Counted from the stretch's first letter, positions 42,022 to 51,928 are shown. The stretch is 64,000 nucleotides of DNA from Sulfuricurvum sp. IAE1 (GCF_004347735.1 NZ_SLTI01000042.1:62001-126000); one strand, 5' to 3'. Program-made: numbers and translations. The notes: generated by a model from the sequence alone, not told the origin.

Positions 42022-43047
42022 TTAATGGCAGCTCCGGCGAAGAAAGATGGCGATATCGTAGTGCTTGTTGGCTTTTTTGAGGTCGCGGTACGCTTTGAAG
42101 ATCTGGTACTCGTCGTGGGACGTATTGTTGAGGATCTCGTTGGCGGTATCGTTCATCTGCAGATCGTAAAGGGTGTAAAGATACCCTTCCATCGCATCGT
42201 CATTGTTTTCGCTGAGCATTTCAAAAAGGCGGATACGCTGCTCGGGGAGCATGTTTTTCGCCATCGACTCGGAAAGATCGAGCCAGTCGGCACCCTGCAG
42301 TTTAAGGGTAGAGAATAGACCGATCAATTCCTCGTTCGAAATCTCGATGCCGTTTTCCGCCGCATTGACCCGCTGGATGAATGTAAGCAACGAGGCCTTG
42401 GTGAAAAAACGTTTGAACTTCAGAATCGAACCGGCCGATGCCGTTTTGACGTAATCTTCGAACGCTTTGGCACATACGATGTCGCCGTAGCTGTCAGGGC
42501 GCGAAAGAACCGCATCCGCATCGATTTCGCCGCGTTCGAGACGGTTGAGGTTGTTTTGTATGACGATCGAAGCGGTTGCGGGAAGGTGGAACTTTTTGAT
42601 CTCCACTTTTTTCTTCTCTTTGACGTCGCGCATCAGTTCAAGGGCCTCGTCGATTTTTTCGTTCCCGATAGAGCGGAGGGTTTCGAAGGGGAGAATGAGG
42701 CTGTTGTCGATCAGTTTTCCCATCAGTTTGTAGGCGTCGCTTTTGTAGACGTAGTTGCGTTCGCCGCTTCCCAGCAGGGAATCGCGCAACGCGTCCATCA
42801 TCTTGTCGTGGTCTTTGCCCAGGCGGCGGAGTTTGTAATTGCCGACGAGCGCGTACACGCCCATGTGCAGAAGGCTGGCAAAATACATGATTACGAGAGG
42901 AACGACTACCCAAAAGGCGATCGGAAGATTCGGGAAATGCATTCCCAGCAGGTCGAAAGATACCGCACCGTTGTTGATGCTGTATGTCGCGGCCGCAACC
43001 AACAGCATCAGCAGCAGTGATGCGAGGGTGTAACGTTTAAGCTGCAT
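42022..43047 (-). CDS. Conserved Campylobacterota membrane protein
   Basis: Encodes 341 residues. Two membrane helices are at the N-terminus (YTLASLLLMLLVAAATYSI; IAFWVVVPLVIMYFASLLHM), followed by a long cytoplasmic, mostly helical part (KIDEALELMRDVKEKKKVEI, GADWLDLSESMAKNMLPEQR) that may contain TPR-like repeats. The C-terminus is LRRSCH. Function is unknown. The same gene appears, as I recall, between dus and a DksA-like gene in C. jejuni (Cj0124c), so conserved synteny supports its reality. It is 12 bases from the DksA-like gene. Confidence 0.8.
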   Translation of the reverse strand: MQLKRYTLASLLLMLLVAAATYSINNGAVSFDLLGMHFPNLPIAFWVVVPLVIMYFASLLHMGVYALVGNYKLRRLGKDHDKMMDALRDSLLGSGERNYVYKSDAYKLMGKLIDNSLILPFETLRSIGNEKIDEALELMRDVKEKKKVEIKKFHLPATASIVIQNNLNRLERGEIDADAVLSRPDSYGDIVCAKAFEDYVKTASAGSILKFKRFFTKASLLTFIQRVNAAENGIEISNEELIGLFSTLKLQGADWLDLSESMAKNMLPEQRIRLFEMLSENNDDAMEGYLYTLYDLQMNDTANEILNNTSHDEYQIFKAYRDLKKANKHYDIAIFLRRSCH

Positions 43048-43059
43048 TCTCTACCTCTC

Positions 43060-43416
43060 TTAGTGTTTGTTTTTTTCGACGATCGGACGGCATACGATAC
43101 AGTATTTGGCGTGCGGTTTCACTTTCAGGCGCTGGAAACCGATATCGTCTTCACACATTTCGCAAATACCGTATTGTTTTGATTTGATTTTGGCCAAAGC
43201 GGCTTCAATCTCCTGCAACTCCTGCATCTGCTGCGCACCGATGGCGTTTTCTACCATGTTGTCGTTGCTGACGGACGCATAATCACCCTCATCGTTGAGT
43301 TCAAGCTCGCGCAATTGGTTCATTTCGCTTTCAACGCCGGTGATGTTTTTGATAATCTGGGCCTTCCGGGTCAGCAATATTTCCTCGAAATAATGCAACT
43401 CATGGTCTCTCATCAA
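43060..43416 (-). CDS. DksA/TraR-type zinc-finger protein
   Basis: Encodes 118 residues. The C4 zinc finger is YGICEMCEDDIGFQRLKVKP followed by YCIVCRPI. Upstream is a coiled coil (VESEMNQLRELELNDEGDYA) with the acidic residues that in DksA reach into the RNA polymerase secondary channel. Such proteins modulate initiation, often with ppGpp. The four-cysteine form retains zinc. The gene lies six bases after rlmH on the same strand. Confidence 0.9.
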   Translation of the reverse strand: MMRDHELHYFEEILLTRKAQIIKNITGVESEMNQLRELELNDEGDYASVSNDNMVENAIGAQQMQELQEIEAALAKIKSKQYGICEMCEDDIGFQRLKVKPHAKYCIVCRPIVEKNKH

Positions 43417-43422
43417 TGCTCC

Positions 43423-43881
43423 TCATTTGTGATACGGATGGTTTGCAGCCAATGAATAGGCGCGGTAGATCTGCTCCAGCAACACCGCTTTCGCGATTTT
43501 GTGGCTCATCGTCAGATCCGACAGGCTGATGACGCTGTCGCACCGTTCCACAAAGCTCTTTTCAAAGCCGTATGCGCCGCCTATAAAAAATTGCAAGGCG
43601 ATTTTATCACTTATAAGCTTACTAAATGCAAAACTGTCCAGTTTTTTCCCCTCGGGATGGAGCGCGATCGAATAGCTTTTCCCCAGCATCGGGGAGAGCA
43701 GTTTCGTATACGCTCCCTGAGAGGCCTCCGCGCTGATGGTGTGAGCCTTGGCGATCTCTTTGGGAAACAGCTCGATATCCTCAATCTTGGCGAAACGGGA
43801 GATCATCTTCATCTGTTCCTGATAAAGAGGATCGTAAAGCGAACGCTCTTTTTTCGCGATGGAGACGATCGAAATGTTCAT
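43423..43881 (-). CDS. rlmH: 23S rRNA (pseudouridine1915-N3)-methyltransferase
   Basis: Encodes 152 residues, the normal size. SPOUT-fold motifs are present: [37 protein letters not shown] and the C-terminal knot [20 protein letters not shown] ending in HPYHK. RlmH methylates pseudouridine 1915 in helix 69 of 23S rRNA. Its start overlaps the end of the ThiE-like gene by four bases. Confidence 0.95.
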   Translation of the reverse strand: MNISIVSIAKKERSLYDPLYQEQMKMISRFAKIEDIELFPKEIAKAHTISAEASQGAYTKLLSPMLGKSYSIALHPEGKKLDSFAFSKLISDKIALQFFIGGAYGFEKSFVERCDSVISLSDLTMSHKIAKAVLLEQIYRAYSLAANHPYHK

Positions 43882-44435
43882 AGAATGGCGCTTCCGATCA
43901 CGTGGTACGTGACGTTTTGAAACGTGTCATCCGGCCGTACTCCACCGATCGCGGCTACGGGATGGCGAGAGAGAGCGGCGATCGCATCGAGCCGTTCACC
44001 CAACACTTTCGCGTCGGATTTGGTAGCGGTGGCACGGTAGGCTCCGAGCCCGACGTAATTGAGATCAAGGGTGTTGGCCACCGCGATCTCACGCTCGTTA
44101 TGGGTCGAGAGACCGACGATCTTGTCGGTTCCGATCGACAGTCTGAGAATTTTGAGCGCTTTGAGCGGATCGGGATCGATGGCGTAGAGGTCTTCTTGGC
44201 CGATATGAACGCCGTCGCAAAACGGGGCAAGTTCGTAGTGATCGTTGACGATCAAAAACCCGTCCCACAACCGGCGCAACACGATCAAATCGGCTTTGAT
44301 CGCGGCAATGTCGGCATGTTTGTTCCGATACTGGATTACTTCGGCCCCCAGTGCGTTCGCACGGTTCACGAAAGCGTTGATGTCCGCCCCTTTGGCCATC
44401 AGAGTATCGGCGTCGCAGAGTGCGTAAAGGCGCAT
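43878..44435 (-). CDS. ThiE/TenI-like thiamine phosphate synthase family protein
   Basis: Encodes 185 residues, about 20 shorter than typical ThiE. The family pattern is visible: [58 protein letters not shown] and [17 protein letters not shown], ending in [11 protein letters not shown]. ThiE joins HMP-PP and thiazole phosphate. The typical QLR motif is QYRNK here and the GxSxH loop is GLSTH, so catalytic activity is likely but a TenI-type or degenerate role cannot be excluded. No other thiamine genes are nearby. It is coupled to accD (one base apart) and rlmH. Confidence 0.8.
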   Translation of the reverse strand: MRLYALCDADTLMAKGADINAFVNRANALGAEVIQYRNKHADIAAIKADLIVLRRLWDGFLIVNDHYELAPFCDGVHIGQEDLYAIDPDPLKALKILRLSIGTDKIVGLSTHNEREIAVANTLDLNYVGLGAYRATATKSDAKVLGERLDAIAALSRHPVAAIGGVRPDDTFQNVTYHVIGSAIL

Positions 44436-44436
44436 A

Positions 44437-45279
44437 TCAGGGAAGCAGGAGATTCAGCAGGTCGCCGAGGGTGTCTTTGAGCTCGTCGCGGGATACCACC
44501 ATGTCGATAGAACCTTTTTCAAGGAGGAATTCAGCCCGCTGGAACCCTTCGGGGAGATCGCTCCCGATTGTCTGTTTGATGACCCGCTGTCCTGCGAAGC
44601 CGATCAGCGCACCGGGCTCGGCGATGATAATATCCCCAAGCGTCGCGAAAGAGGCGCTCACCCCGCCCATCGTCGGGTCGGTGAGAAGCGAGATGTAGGG
44701 AAGCTTCGCTTCGGAAAGTTTGGCAAGCGCGGCAGAGGTTTTGGACATCTGCATCAGCGAGAAGGTACTCTCCTGCATACGGGCGCCGCCGCTGGCACTG
44801 ACGATGATCAACCCCATCCGTTTTTCGATCGCGCGGTTGATGGCACGGACGATTTTTTCCCCTTCGACCGAGCCGAGCGATCCGCCCATGAAATTGAAAT
44901 CGAAGACCACCAGCTGCGCCGGCGTGCCGTTGATCGTACATTCGCCGCTGACGACCGAGGAGTAGGTCCCGTTTTTAGCGTGTCCTTCCTCGACACGGGC
45001 CGCATAACTTTTTTTATCGACAAAATTAAGCGGATCGACGGGTCTGAGGTTCGCGTCGAATTCAACGAAACTTCCTTCGTCGGCGATAAGGGCCAGACGC
45101 TCTTTGACTCCGATACGGAGGTGGTGGCCGCATTTGGGGCAGACGTGATTTTGTTTTTCGATCTCTTTATAGTACATCAGGGACTGGCATGAGGGGCATT
45201 TCACCCAGTGCGAAGGTGCCTCGCTTTTCGTAGGCTGTTTTTTCTTTTCGGAGTCGCCGAACAGATTGAATAGACTCAA
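44437..45279 (-). CDS. accD: Acetyl-CoA carboxylase carboxyltransferase subunit beta
   Basis: Encodes 280 residues from a TTG at 45279, chosen because AAGGAG lies eight bases upstream and the product then begins SLFNLFGDSEKKK as AccD does; the open frame extends to 45807 without a plausible start. The zinc ribbon is HWVKCPSCQSLMYY with NHVCPKCGHHLRIG. The carboxyltransferase core has IVSASGGARMQESTFSLMQM and YISLLTDPTMGGVSASFATL. AccD with AccA transfers the carboxyl group to acetyl-CoA in fatty acid synthesis. Its start overlaps the IMPase stop by four bases (TTGA). Confidence 0.94.
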   Translation of the reverse strand: MSLFNLFGDSEKKKQPTKSEAPSHWVKCPSCQSLMYYKEIEKQNHVCPKCGHHLRIGVKERLALIADEGSFVEFDANLRPVDPLNFVDKKSYAARVEEGHAKNGTYSSVVSGECTINGTPAQLVVFDFNFMGGSLGSVEGEKIVRAINRAIEKRMGLIIVSASGGARMQESTFSLMQMSKTSAALAKLSEAKLPYISLLTDPTMGGVSASFATLGDIIIAEPGALIGFAGQRVIKQTIGSDLPEGFQRAEFLLEKGSIDMVVSRDELKDTLGDLLNLLLP

Positions 45280-46004
45280 AAAATCTCCTTTTGTACAATC
45301 GCTAGAATACGTTCGAACACTTCTGCGTCTTGTGCTACGAGCAAGAAACAGTCGTTTTGAAACGTGTGCAGATGACGGCTCAGATGGAGACCCGCCTGTA
45401 TATCGTATGGGCGCATTGTACCCAAAAATAGCACATATTTTACATAAGGGGCGTAAGCGAGCGAGAGGGCCAGTGCTCCGGGTGAGCGGAATTTGAGCCC
45501 TTCTGCAACCAGTTTTGCCGCGAGTTCGGGATGGTTCGGGGATTTTTCGAATAGGCCTATTTTTGCATAAGGATTGGCGATAACGGACTCGCGGGTTTGG
45601 GGAGCATCGAGCGATGTACGGTAATACTCCTCGGCTGTCCGGACGAAAACGTCGCCATTGGCGAGGTTGCACACCAGCGATTCGAGAGTCTTTCCCTCTT
45701 TTTCCAGGGCAATCGAAATTCCGTAGTAAGGAAAACGGGAGAGAAAATTGTCGCTTCCGTCGATCGGATCGAGGATAATGTTCACTGAAGATTCGGGGTC
45801 CATCCACCCCGCCTCTTCGGAAAACACCGCCCCATACGGGTGCAGATGGGCATAACAGATCGATTCGGCTTTGAGGTCGATCCCGCTGCTCACGTCGCCG
45901 CCGAAGCCTCGATCGTGCGAAGCGAAATGGGCGGCACCTTCTTCACCGCACACGCGGCGCACTTCCTGGCACGCCGCAATCGCCGACTCGACAAACCGGC
46001 TCAT
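45276..46004 (-). CDS. Inositol monophosphatase family protein
   Basis: Encodes 242 residues. Motif VFSEEAGWMDPESSVN and the metal-binding ILDPIDGSDNFLSRFPYYGI are clear; the usual WDxAAG is represented by PYDIQAGLH. The family removes phosphate from inositol phosphates or, in bacteria, related sugars such as bisphosphates. The substrate is unknown; the site appears complete but slightly divergent. TGATG couples its start to gltD. It lies beside accD as I recall in C. jejuni (Cj0128c). Confidence 0.88.
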   Translation of the reverse strand: MSRFVESAIAACQEVRRVCGEEGAAHFASHDRGFGGDVSSGIDLKAESICYAHLHPYGAVFSEEAGWMDPESSVNIILDPIDGSDNFLSRFPYYGISIALEKEGKTLESLVCNLANGDVFVRTAEEYYRTSLDAPQTRESVIANPYAKIGLFEKSPNHPELAAKLVAEGLKFRSPGALALSLAYAPYVKYVLFLGTMRPYDIQAGLHLSRHLHTFQNDCFLLVAQDAEVFERILAIVQKEIF

Positions 46005-47386
46005 CAGCCCAGCAATGATTTGGCGATCGCTCTGGCCGCCTCACGGCCGTCATATGCCGCGGTGACGACCAGATCGGCACCGCGCTGGCAGTCGCCGCCG
46101 GCGTAGATACCGGGGGTTGTCGTCTCGAATTTATCATTGACGACGATACCGCCCCAGCTGTTGACGTTGATGCCGTTTTCGGCGAGGAACGGAGGGACGA
46201 CCGGATCGAAACCGAGCGCCATGATGATGACGTCGGCATTAACCTTGAAATCTCCCCCTTTTACCTCTTCCATTTTCTGGCGGCCGCTTTCGTCTTTGGC
46301 GCCGAGAACGGTTTTGGCCATATGGATACCGACCGCTTTGCCGTTATCTCCGAGAATAACCTCTTTGGGGGAAGCGTGAAAGACGAACTCCACCCCTTCT
46401 TCGATCGCGTTTTTATACTCTTTGACCGATCCGGGCATATTGTGCGCGTCGCGGCGGTAAAGGCACGTGACGTTTTTCGCCCCTTCGCGGCGTGCGGTAC
46501 GGACACAGTCCATCGCCGTATCCCCGCCCCCTATGACGACGACGTCGAGATCTTTGAAATCGAATTTTTTATCGTAGGAAAGGCCGAAATTTTTACGCTG
46601 GATCGCCGTCAGGTAATCCATCGCCACGTAGACGTTCGAAGCGTTTTCGCCGGCGATTTTGGCCGATTTCCCTTTGGTCGCGCCGATCCCGACGAATACC
46701 GCGTCGTGTTTGTCGGCGATTTCGCTAAATTCAATGTCTTTGCCTACTTCGCATTCAAGAACCAGGTTCAGCCCCGCCTCTTTGAGAAATTCCACGCGTC
46801 GCTCGACGATTTTTTTGTCGAGCTTGAAGTTGGGGATGCCGTAGGTGAGCAGCCCGCCCGCACGGTCACTTCGCTCGTACATCGTCACGGCGATTCCCGA
46901 ACGGAGCAGATAGGTCGCACACGAGAGGCCCGCAGGACCCGAACCGATGATCGCCACTTTTTTATCCGTGGTGATCCCGGGGAAATAGGGTTTGAGCCCC
47001 TGACGGAACCCTTCTTCGTTAATAAACGTCTCGACTCCTCCTATCGTGATGGCCCCGTGGCCGTCGTTGAGGGTACAGTCCCCTTCACACAAACGGTCAT
47101 GCGGGCATACGCGACCCATCACTTCCGGGAACGGCGAAGGTTCGTTGGAGAGCTTGAACGCGAATTTCAAATCTTTCTCCGCGACCGATTTCAACCACTG
47201 CGGAATGTAGTTATGAAGGGGGCATTTATTCAGACAAAACGGGTCACCGCACTGGATACAGCGGTCACTTTGGGCCGATGCGTCGTTCTGTCCCATCTGC
47301 TCGTAAATTTCGTTAAAGTCTTTCAGACGCTCGACCACCAGCCGTTTGCTGGGATCGATACGCTCAATCGTTAAAAATTCTCTCAT
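46004..47386 (-). CDS. gltD: Glutamate synthase small subunit
   Basis: Encodes 460 residues. N-terminal cysteines for iron-sulfur clusters are in CIQCGDPFCLNKCPLHNYIP and VCPHDRLCEGDCTL. The FAD fold begins KVAIIGSGPAGLSCATYLLR, the NADPH fold holds DVVVIGGGDTAMDCVRTARR, and the FAD end is PGIYAGGDCQRGADLVV. GltD supplies electrons from NADPH to GltB. It starts six bases after gltB and is translationally coupled to IMPase. Confidence 0.95.
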   Translation of the reverse strand: MREFLTIERIDPSKRLVVERLKDFNEIYEQMGQNDASAQSDRCIQCGDPFCLNKCPLHNYIPQWLKSVAEKDLKFAFKLSNEPSPFPEVMGRVCPHDRLCEGDCTLNDGHGAITIGGVETFINEEGFRQGLKPYFPGITTDKKVAIIGSGPAGLSCATYLLRSGIAVTMYERSDRAGGLLTYGIPNFKLDKKIVERRVEFLKEAGLNLVLECEVGKDIEFSEIADKHDAVFVGIGATKGKSAKIAGENASNVYVAMDYLTAIQRKNFGLSYDKKFDFKDLDVVVIGGGDTAMDCVRTARREGAKNVTCLYRRDAHNMPGSVKEYKNAIEEGVEFVFHASPKEVILGDNGKAVGIHMAKTVLGAKDESGRQKMEEVKGGDFKVNADVIIMALGFDPVVPPFLAENGINVNSWGGIVVNDKFETTTPGIYAGGDCQRGADLVVTAAYDGREAARAIAKSLLG

Positions 47387-47392
47387 AATGGT

Positions 47393-50300
47393 TTAGTCCC
47401 CTTTGTCCGGATTGAGTGGGAGTTTGGTTAGGTTTTTCGGGCGTACGAGCCAGAAATTACGGATCTCGACACGGAAATTTTTCAATAGTTCTTTCGCTTT
47501 TTCGCTCTCGGTCTCGGTAACGTACTCTTTGAGGAGACGTTTGAGGTAGTGGCGCGCTTCGTCGCCGTCATCGGTATCGATCCGCAACGCGTCGACCAGC
47601 TCGCGGTTGACGTTTTCAACGAAACTGTGGTCGGCGTCGTACACGAACGCAAACCCTCCCGTCATCCCAGCACCGAAGTTGATTCCCGTTTTACCGAGGA
47701 TGACGGCGACACCGCCGGTCATGTATTCGCACGCATTGTCACCCGTCCCTTCGACGATGGCAAGCGCACCCGAGTTACGAACCGCGAAACGCTCTCCGAC
47801 CGAACCGGCAATAAAGAGTTTACCGCCTGTTGCGCCGTAAAGACACGTATTACCGCCGGCACTGAACGCCTCTCCCTGATTCTGGGACTTGATGACGATT
47901 TTACCGCCGTGCATCCCTTTACCGATGTAGTCGTTCGCCACGCCGTCCAGACGGATCGACACGCCGTTGATCAAGAAAGCGCCGAGGGCCTGACCGGCGA
48001 TCCCTTTAAGATCGATGCGGATCGTATCCTCTTTAAGCCCCGCATCTCCGTAATACTGTGCGATTTCACCGCTGATACGGGCACCGAAACTCCGGTTGAG
48101 GTTACAGATGTCACGGACAACGCGAACTCCGCGTTCGGGATGTTTGATCGCATCCATCACTTCGGCGAGAACTTTTTTCTCGAACGCGTTGTCGTCGAAG
48201 GGCTCGTTTGAGCGCGACTGGCAGGTATTAACCCCCTCTTCGCGGTGGAGGACGGAGCTGAAATCGAATTTTTTCGCGAATTCATCATCCACGACGCGGA
48301 GAAGGTCGCTACGCCCGATCAGTTCTTCCATCGTGCGGTATCCGAGCTGCGCCATGATTTTGCGCACGTCTTCAGCGAGGTAGGTGAAATAGTTGATCAA
48401 CTGATCGACCGTTCCGGTGAAATACTCTTTGCGGAGTTTTTCGTTTTGCGTCGCAACCCCGACGGAACATTTGTTGACGTGACAGATACGGAGCATCTTA
48501 CATCCGATAATGGTCAGCGCACCCGTACCGAACGCATAGCTCTCGGCACCCAGAAGGGCCGCTTTGACGATATCGGTCCCCGTTTTGAGCCCGCCGTCGG
48601 TCTGAACGTGGACGAGTCCGCGGAGGTTGTTCGCTTTGAGGGCGTTATGGGCTTCGGAGAGGCCCAGTTCCCAAGGGTTCCCCGCAAATTTGATCGACGT
48701 AAGCGGAGCCGCACCGGTACCGCCGTCGCCGCCGGAGATGATGATTTTATCGGCATAGGCTTTGGCAACCCCTGCCGCGATCGTACCGACACCCGCTGCG
48801 GAGACGAGTTTGACCGCCACCGTTGCATCAGGATTGACCTGTTTCATGTCGAAAATGAGCTGTGCCAGATCCTCGATCGAATAGATATCGTGGTGCGGCG
48901 GAGGCGAAATCAGTGTGACGCCCGGCATCGTATAGCGCAATCGGGCGATCAGGCCGCTGACTTTGTGCCCCGGAAGCTGTCCTCCTTCTCCGGGCTTGGC
49001 CCCCTGGGCAATTTTGATCTGGATCTCTTCGGCGCTGCGAAGGTATGCGGGAGTAACCCCAAAACGTCCCGATGCGACCTGTTTGATTTTCGAATTTTTG
49101 AGGGTTCCGAAACGCGCCGCGTCTTCGCCGCCCTCACCCGAGTTGGACTGTGCCCCGATGGTGTTCATGGCTACCGCCAGGCATTCATGCGCTTCGGGAG
49201 AGATCGATCCCAGCGACATCGCCGCGGAAGCGAACCGCTTGAAGATTGCCTCTTTGGGCTCGACTTCGCTGATGTCGATCGGTGCTCTGTCGGATTTGAA
49301 TTCGAAAAAGTCGCGGATAAATTTCAGACCGCGGCCGTTGACCAGTGCACTGAGGCGGTCGAAGTCTTCCCTTTTTCCTGTTTTCGAAACGCGATGAATC
49401 GCATGGATTACGTCGGGGCTGAAATCGTGGTGTTCCTGCCCGTTGTAGAATTTATAGAAGCCACCGATTTTAAGCGGGAACATCCGATTGAACCCGCCTG
49501 CGGCGAACGCCTCTTTGTGGTTACGTTCAAGACGCGCGTCGATGTCGTCGTACGTCAGCCCCGGAATAAGGACGTGCGAGTCGCCGAAACACTCCTCGAC
49601 CATCTCGCGGCTGAGTCCCATGACGTCGAAAAGACCGGAATTGCGATACGACGCGATCGTCGAAATACCCATTTTGGACATGATTTTGAGCAATCCGGAA
49701 TTGATGGCGTGATGGACCGACTTGAACGCTTCGGAACAGCTGATCTCTTTGCCGTGCTCATCCAGGTGCGCCGCCACGGTCGCAAACAAAAGCGAAGGAT
49801 AAACGGCGCTTGCCCCGTAGGCGATAAGCGTTGCAGCACCGTGAGAATCGACTACTTCGCTCGTACAGGCGACGATCGAGGTGAGGTGGCGGATTTTTTC
49901 ATCCAGCAACGCACGGCTCAGGCGCCCTACCGCCATCAGCATCGGAATCGTTTTGTGTTCGGCATCGAAACCGGCGTCGTCAAGGATCACGATACGGATC
50001 CCCTCTTCGCGGACTGCTTTAACCACTTCGTCCACCAACGCTTCAAGAGCCGGTTTCAAAGAACCTTTGTAGGCCGTCGAGAACGTGCGGTTTGCGTAAA
50101 ACGGCTCGAATCGCGGAGAGTTTTTATCCCCGAATGATTTGAGGACGTCGAGTTTTTCACGGGTGATGACCGGCGACGTCGCCTTGAGGCGATGGGCATG
50201 GCTTGGGATCTCATCAAGAATATTATGAGTTTCGCCGAAGCCGGTGTTGAGGCTCATAACCACTTTTTCACGGATCGGGTCGATCGGCGGGTTGGTCACC

Positions 50301-51826
50301 TGTGCGAAGCGCTGTTTGAAATAGTCGCTGAAACTGCGCTGTACGGTGCTGAACGCGGCAAGAGGCGTGTCGTCTCCCATCGATCCGACTGCTTCCTTGC
50401 CGTCGCGGATCATCGGCTCGATCACCTGCTCGACCACTTCCTGGGTGATGTTGTAAAAGCGCTGGCGGGCGACCAGGTTGGCGGCATCGTAGTCGCAGCG
50501 GGTGACGTACTGCTCTTCGACGTGCTCTTGCAGGTAGATCATATGATCGTTGAGCCATTTCATGTACGGGTTGGAGCTTTTGAGGTAATTGTTGATGTCC
50601 TCGTCTTTAAGCACTTTCCCGAATTTGAGGTCAAGCCCGATCATCTGTCCCGACTGGAGGCGTCCCCGTTCCTTGATGTTCTCTTCGGGAATATCGATAA
50701 CACCGTATTCGCTCGCGATGAGGAGCGTATCGTCGTCGGTAATGATGTATTTGGAAGGACGAAGCCCGTTACGGTCGAGTACACACCCGATGTAGCGTCC
50801 GTCGGTAAGGGAGAACGCCGCAGGACCGTCCCACGCTTCGAACACGGTCGAGTGGTATTCGTAGAATGCGCGCAGCTCGGGGTCCATGTGCGGAGCGTTC
50901 TGCCACGGTGCGGGGATGACGGCCCGCGCCGCTTTGAAAAAGTCCATCCCGTTGACGATCAGGAACTCAAAGAAATTGTCGGCGCTGGCACTGTCCGAAC
51001 CTCCCGGCTGAAGAATCGGCAGAAGGCGCTCGATCTCTTCGGCCGTAAACACGTCGCTTTTGATCGACTCGGATTTGACCGCGACGTTGAAGCGGTTCGC
51101 TTCGACCGAATTGATTTCCCCATTGTGGGCGACTGCGCGGAAAGGCTGGGCAAGACGCCATTTGGGAAGGGTATTCGTCGAAAAGCGCTGATGGAACAGC
51201 GCAAACGAGATTTTAAATTTCTCGTTTTGCAAATCGGGGTAGAACTCTTTGATATGGGTCGGCATGATCAACCCTTTATAGGAGACGACGCGGGTCGACA
51301 TCGACGCGATGTAAAAATCGGGATCGTCAACCAGGGCGTGTTCGGTCTCTTTGCGGCTCAGGTAGACCAGCGCATCGAAGCGCTGGGACGCCATCAGCGA
51401 ATTGGGCGTAATAAAGATATGGTGAATTTCGGGCAGAGTGGCCAGCGCCTGCTCTCCGAGCGCGTTCGTATCGACCGGAACGACACGGTCCAGCACCACT
51501 TTGAGGTCGTTGTTGGCACATACTTTTGCCAGCGTTGAGAGTTGGGACGCATCACGGGTGAACACCACCGCAACGGCGTACATTTTAGGGAGTTCTACTC
51601 CCAGCTCCGCCGCGGTAGCGCGCATGAACTCGCGGGGAAGGGAAAGGAGCAGTCCGCTGCCGTCCCCCGTTTTTCCGTCCGCCGCGACGGCGCCGCGGTG
51701 CATCATCCGCTCGAGCGCGGTAATCGCGTTTTCGAGGTTTTCGTGCGAAGGGCGGTTTTTGATGTTGGCGATCAGACCAAACCCGCAGTTGTCTTTGAAT
51801 GAACGTAATAAATCTCGGTATTCCAC
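47393..51826 (-). CDS. gltB: Glutamate synthase large subunit
   Basis: Encodes 1477 residues from the GTG at 51826 (AGGTGA at eight bases); a GTG 12 bases upstream is also open but its ribosome site would abut it. The glutamine amidotransferase domain starts with the nucleophile cysteine in FKDNCGFGLIANIKNRP, about residue 14, exposed after removal of a short propeptide. The FMN domain has PPPHHDIYSIEDLAQLIFDM and ISGGDGGTGAAPLTSIKFAG, and the 3Fe-4S ligands are in CKMLRICHVNKCSVGVATQ. The C-terminal beta-helix is GxxG-rich (GGKIVIKSQNQGEAFSAGGN). GltB makes glutamate from glutamine and 2-oxoglutarate. It heads the long minus-strand string. Confidence 0.95.
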   Translation of the reverse strand: MEYRDLLRSFKDNCGFGLIANIKNRPSHENLENAITALERMMHRGAVAADGKTGDGSGLLLSLPREFMRATAAELGVELPKMYAVAVVFTRDASQLSTLAKVCANNDLKVVLDRVVPVDTNALGEQALATLPEIHHIFITPNSLMASQRFDALVYLSRKETEHALVDDPDFYIASMSTRVVSYKGLIMPTHIKEFYPDLQNEKFKISFALFHQRFSTNTLPKWRLAQPFRAVAHNGEINSVEANRFNVAVKSESIKSDVFTAEEIERLLPILQPGGSDSASADNFFEFLIVNGMDFFKAARAVIPAPWQNAPHMDPELRAFYEYHSTVFEAWDGPAAFSLTDGRYIGCVLDRNGLRPSKYIITDDDTLLIASEYGVIDIPEENIKERGRLQSGQMIGLDLKFGKVLKDEDINNYLKSSNPYMKWLNDHMIYLQEHVEEQYVTRCDYDAANLVARQRFYNITQEVVEQVIEPMIRDGKEAVGSMGDDTPLAAFSTVQRSFSDYFKQRFAQVTNPPIDPIREKVVMSLNTGFGETHNILDEIPSHAHRLKATSPVITREKLDVLKSFGDKNSPRFEPFYANRTFSTAYKGSLKPALEALVDEVVKAVREEGIRIVILDDAGFDAEHKTIPMLMAVGRLSRALLDEKIRHLTSIVACTSEVVDSHGAATLIAYGASAVYPSLLFATVAAHLDEHGKEISCSEAFKSVHHAINSGLLKIMSKMGISTIASYRNSGLFDVMGLSREMVEECFGDSHVLIPGLTYDDIDARLERNHKEAFAAGGFNRMFPLKIGGFYKFYNGQEHHDFSPDVIHAIHRVSKTGKREDFDRLSALVNGRGLKFIRDFFEFKSDRAPIDISEVEPKEAIFKRFASAAMSLGSISPEAHECLAVAMNTIGAQSNSGEGGEDAARFGTLKNSKIKQVASGRFGVTPAYLRSAEEIQIKIAQGAKPGEGGQLPGHKVSGLIARLRYTMPGVTLISPPPHHDIYSIEDLAQLIFDMKQVNPDATVAVKLVSAAGVGTIAAGVAKAYADKIIISGGDGGTGAAPLTSIKFAGNPWELGLSEAHNALKANNLRGLVHVQTDGGLKTGTDIVKAALLGAESYAFGTGALTIIGCKMLRICHVNKCSVGVATQNEKLRKEYFTGTVDQLINYFTYLAEDVRKIMAQLGYRTMEELIGRSDLLRVVDDEFAKKFDFSSVLHREEGVNTCQSRSNEPFDDNAFEKKVLAEVMDAIKHPERGVRVVRDICNLNRSFGARISGEIAQYYGDAGLKEDTIRIDLKGIAGQALGAFLINGVSIRLDGVANDYIGKGMHGGKIVIKSQNQGEAFSAGGNTCLYGATGGKLFIAGSVGERFAVRNSGALAIVEGTGDNACEYMTGGVAVILGKTGINFGAGMTGGFAFVYDADHSFVENVNRELVDALRIDTDDGDEARHYLKRLLKEYVTETESEKAKELLKNFRVEIRNFWLVRPKNLTKLPLNPDKGD

Positions 51827-51922
51827 TGGAATCGTCACCTTTCACCGGAACAATTTCGGCAAATTGTTATTTTTTAATCTCTTTTTAAACATAAGTAGTT
51901 TATAGAGGTCAAAATTTCGTAA

Positions 51923-51928
51923 ATTATA
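51923..51928 (-). promoter_or_regulatory. -10 element for gltB
   Basis: Minus-strand TATAAT about 97 bases before the gltB start. The leader is AT-rich and would be about 90 bases long. Confidence 0.45.

Noticed and set aside
45280-45807. Upstream extension of the accD frame
   Set aside because: Lies within the IMPase gene; a TTG with a good ribosome site at 45279 gives normal AccD.
48245-50137. 630-residue open frame opposite gltB
   Set aside because: Arises from codon bias on the opposite strand; gltB motifs are intact.
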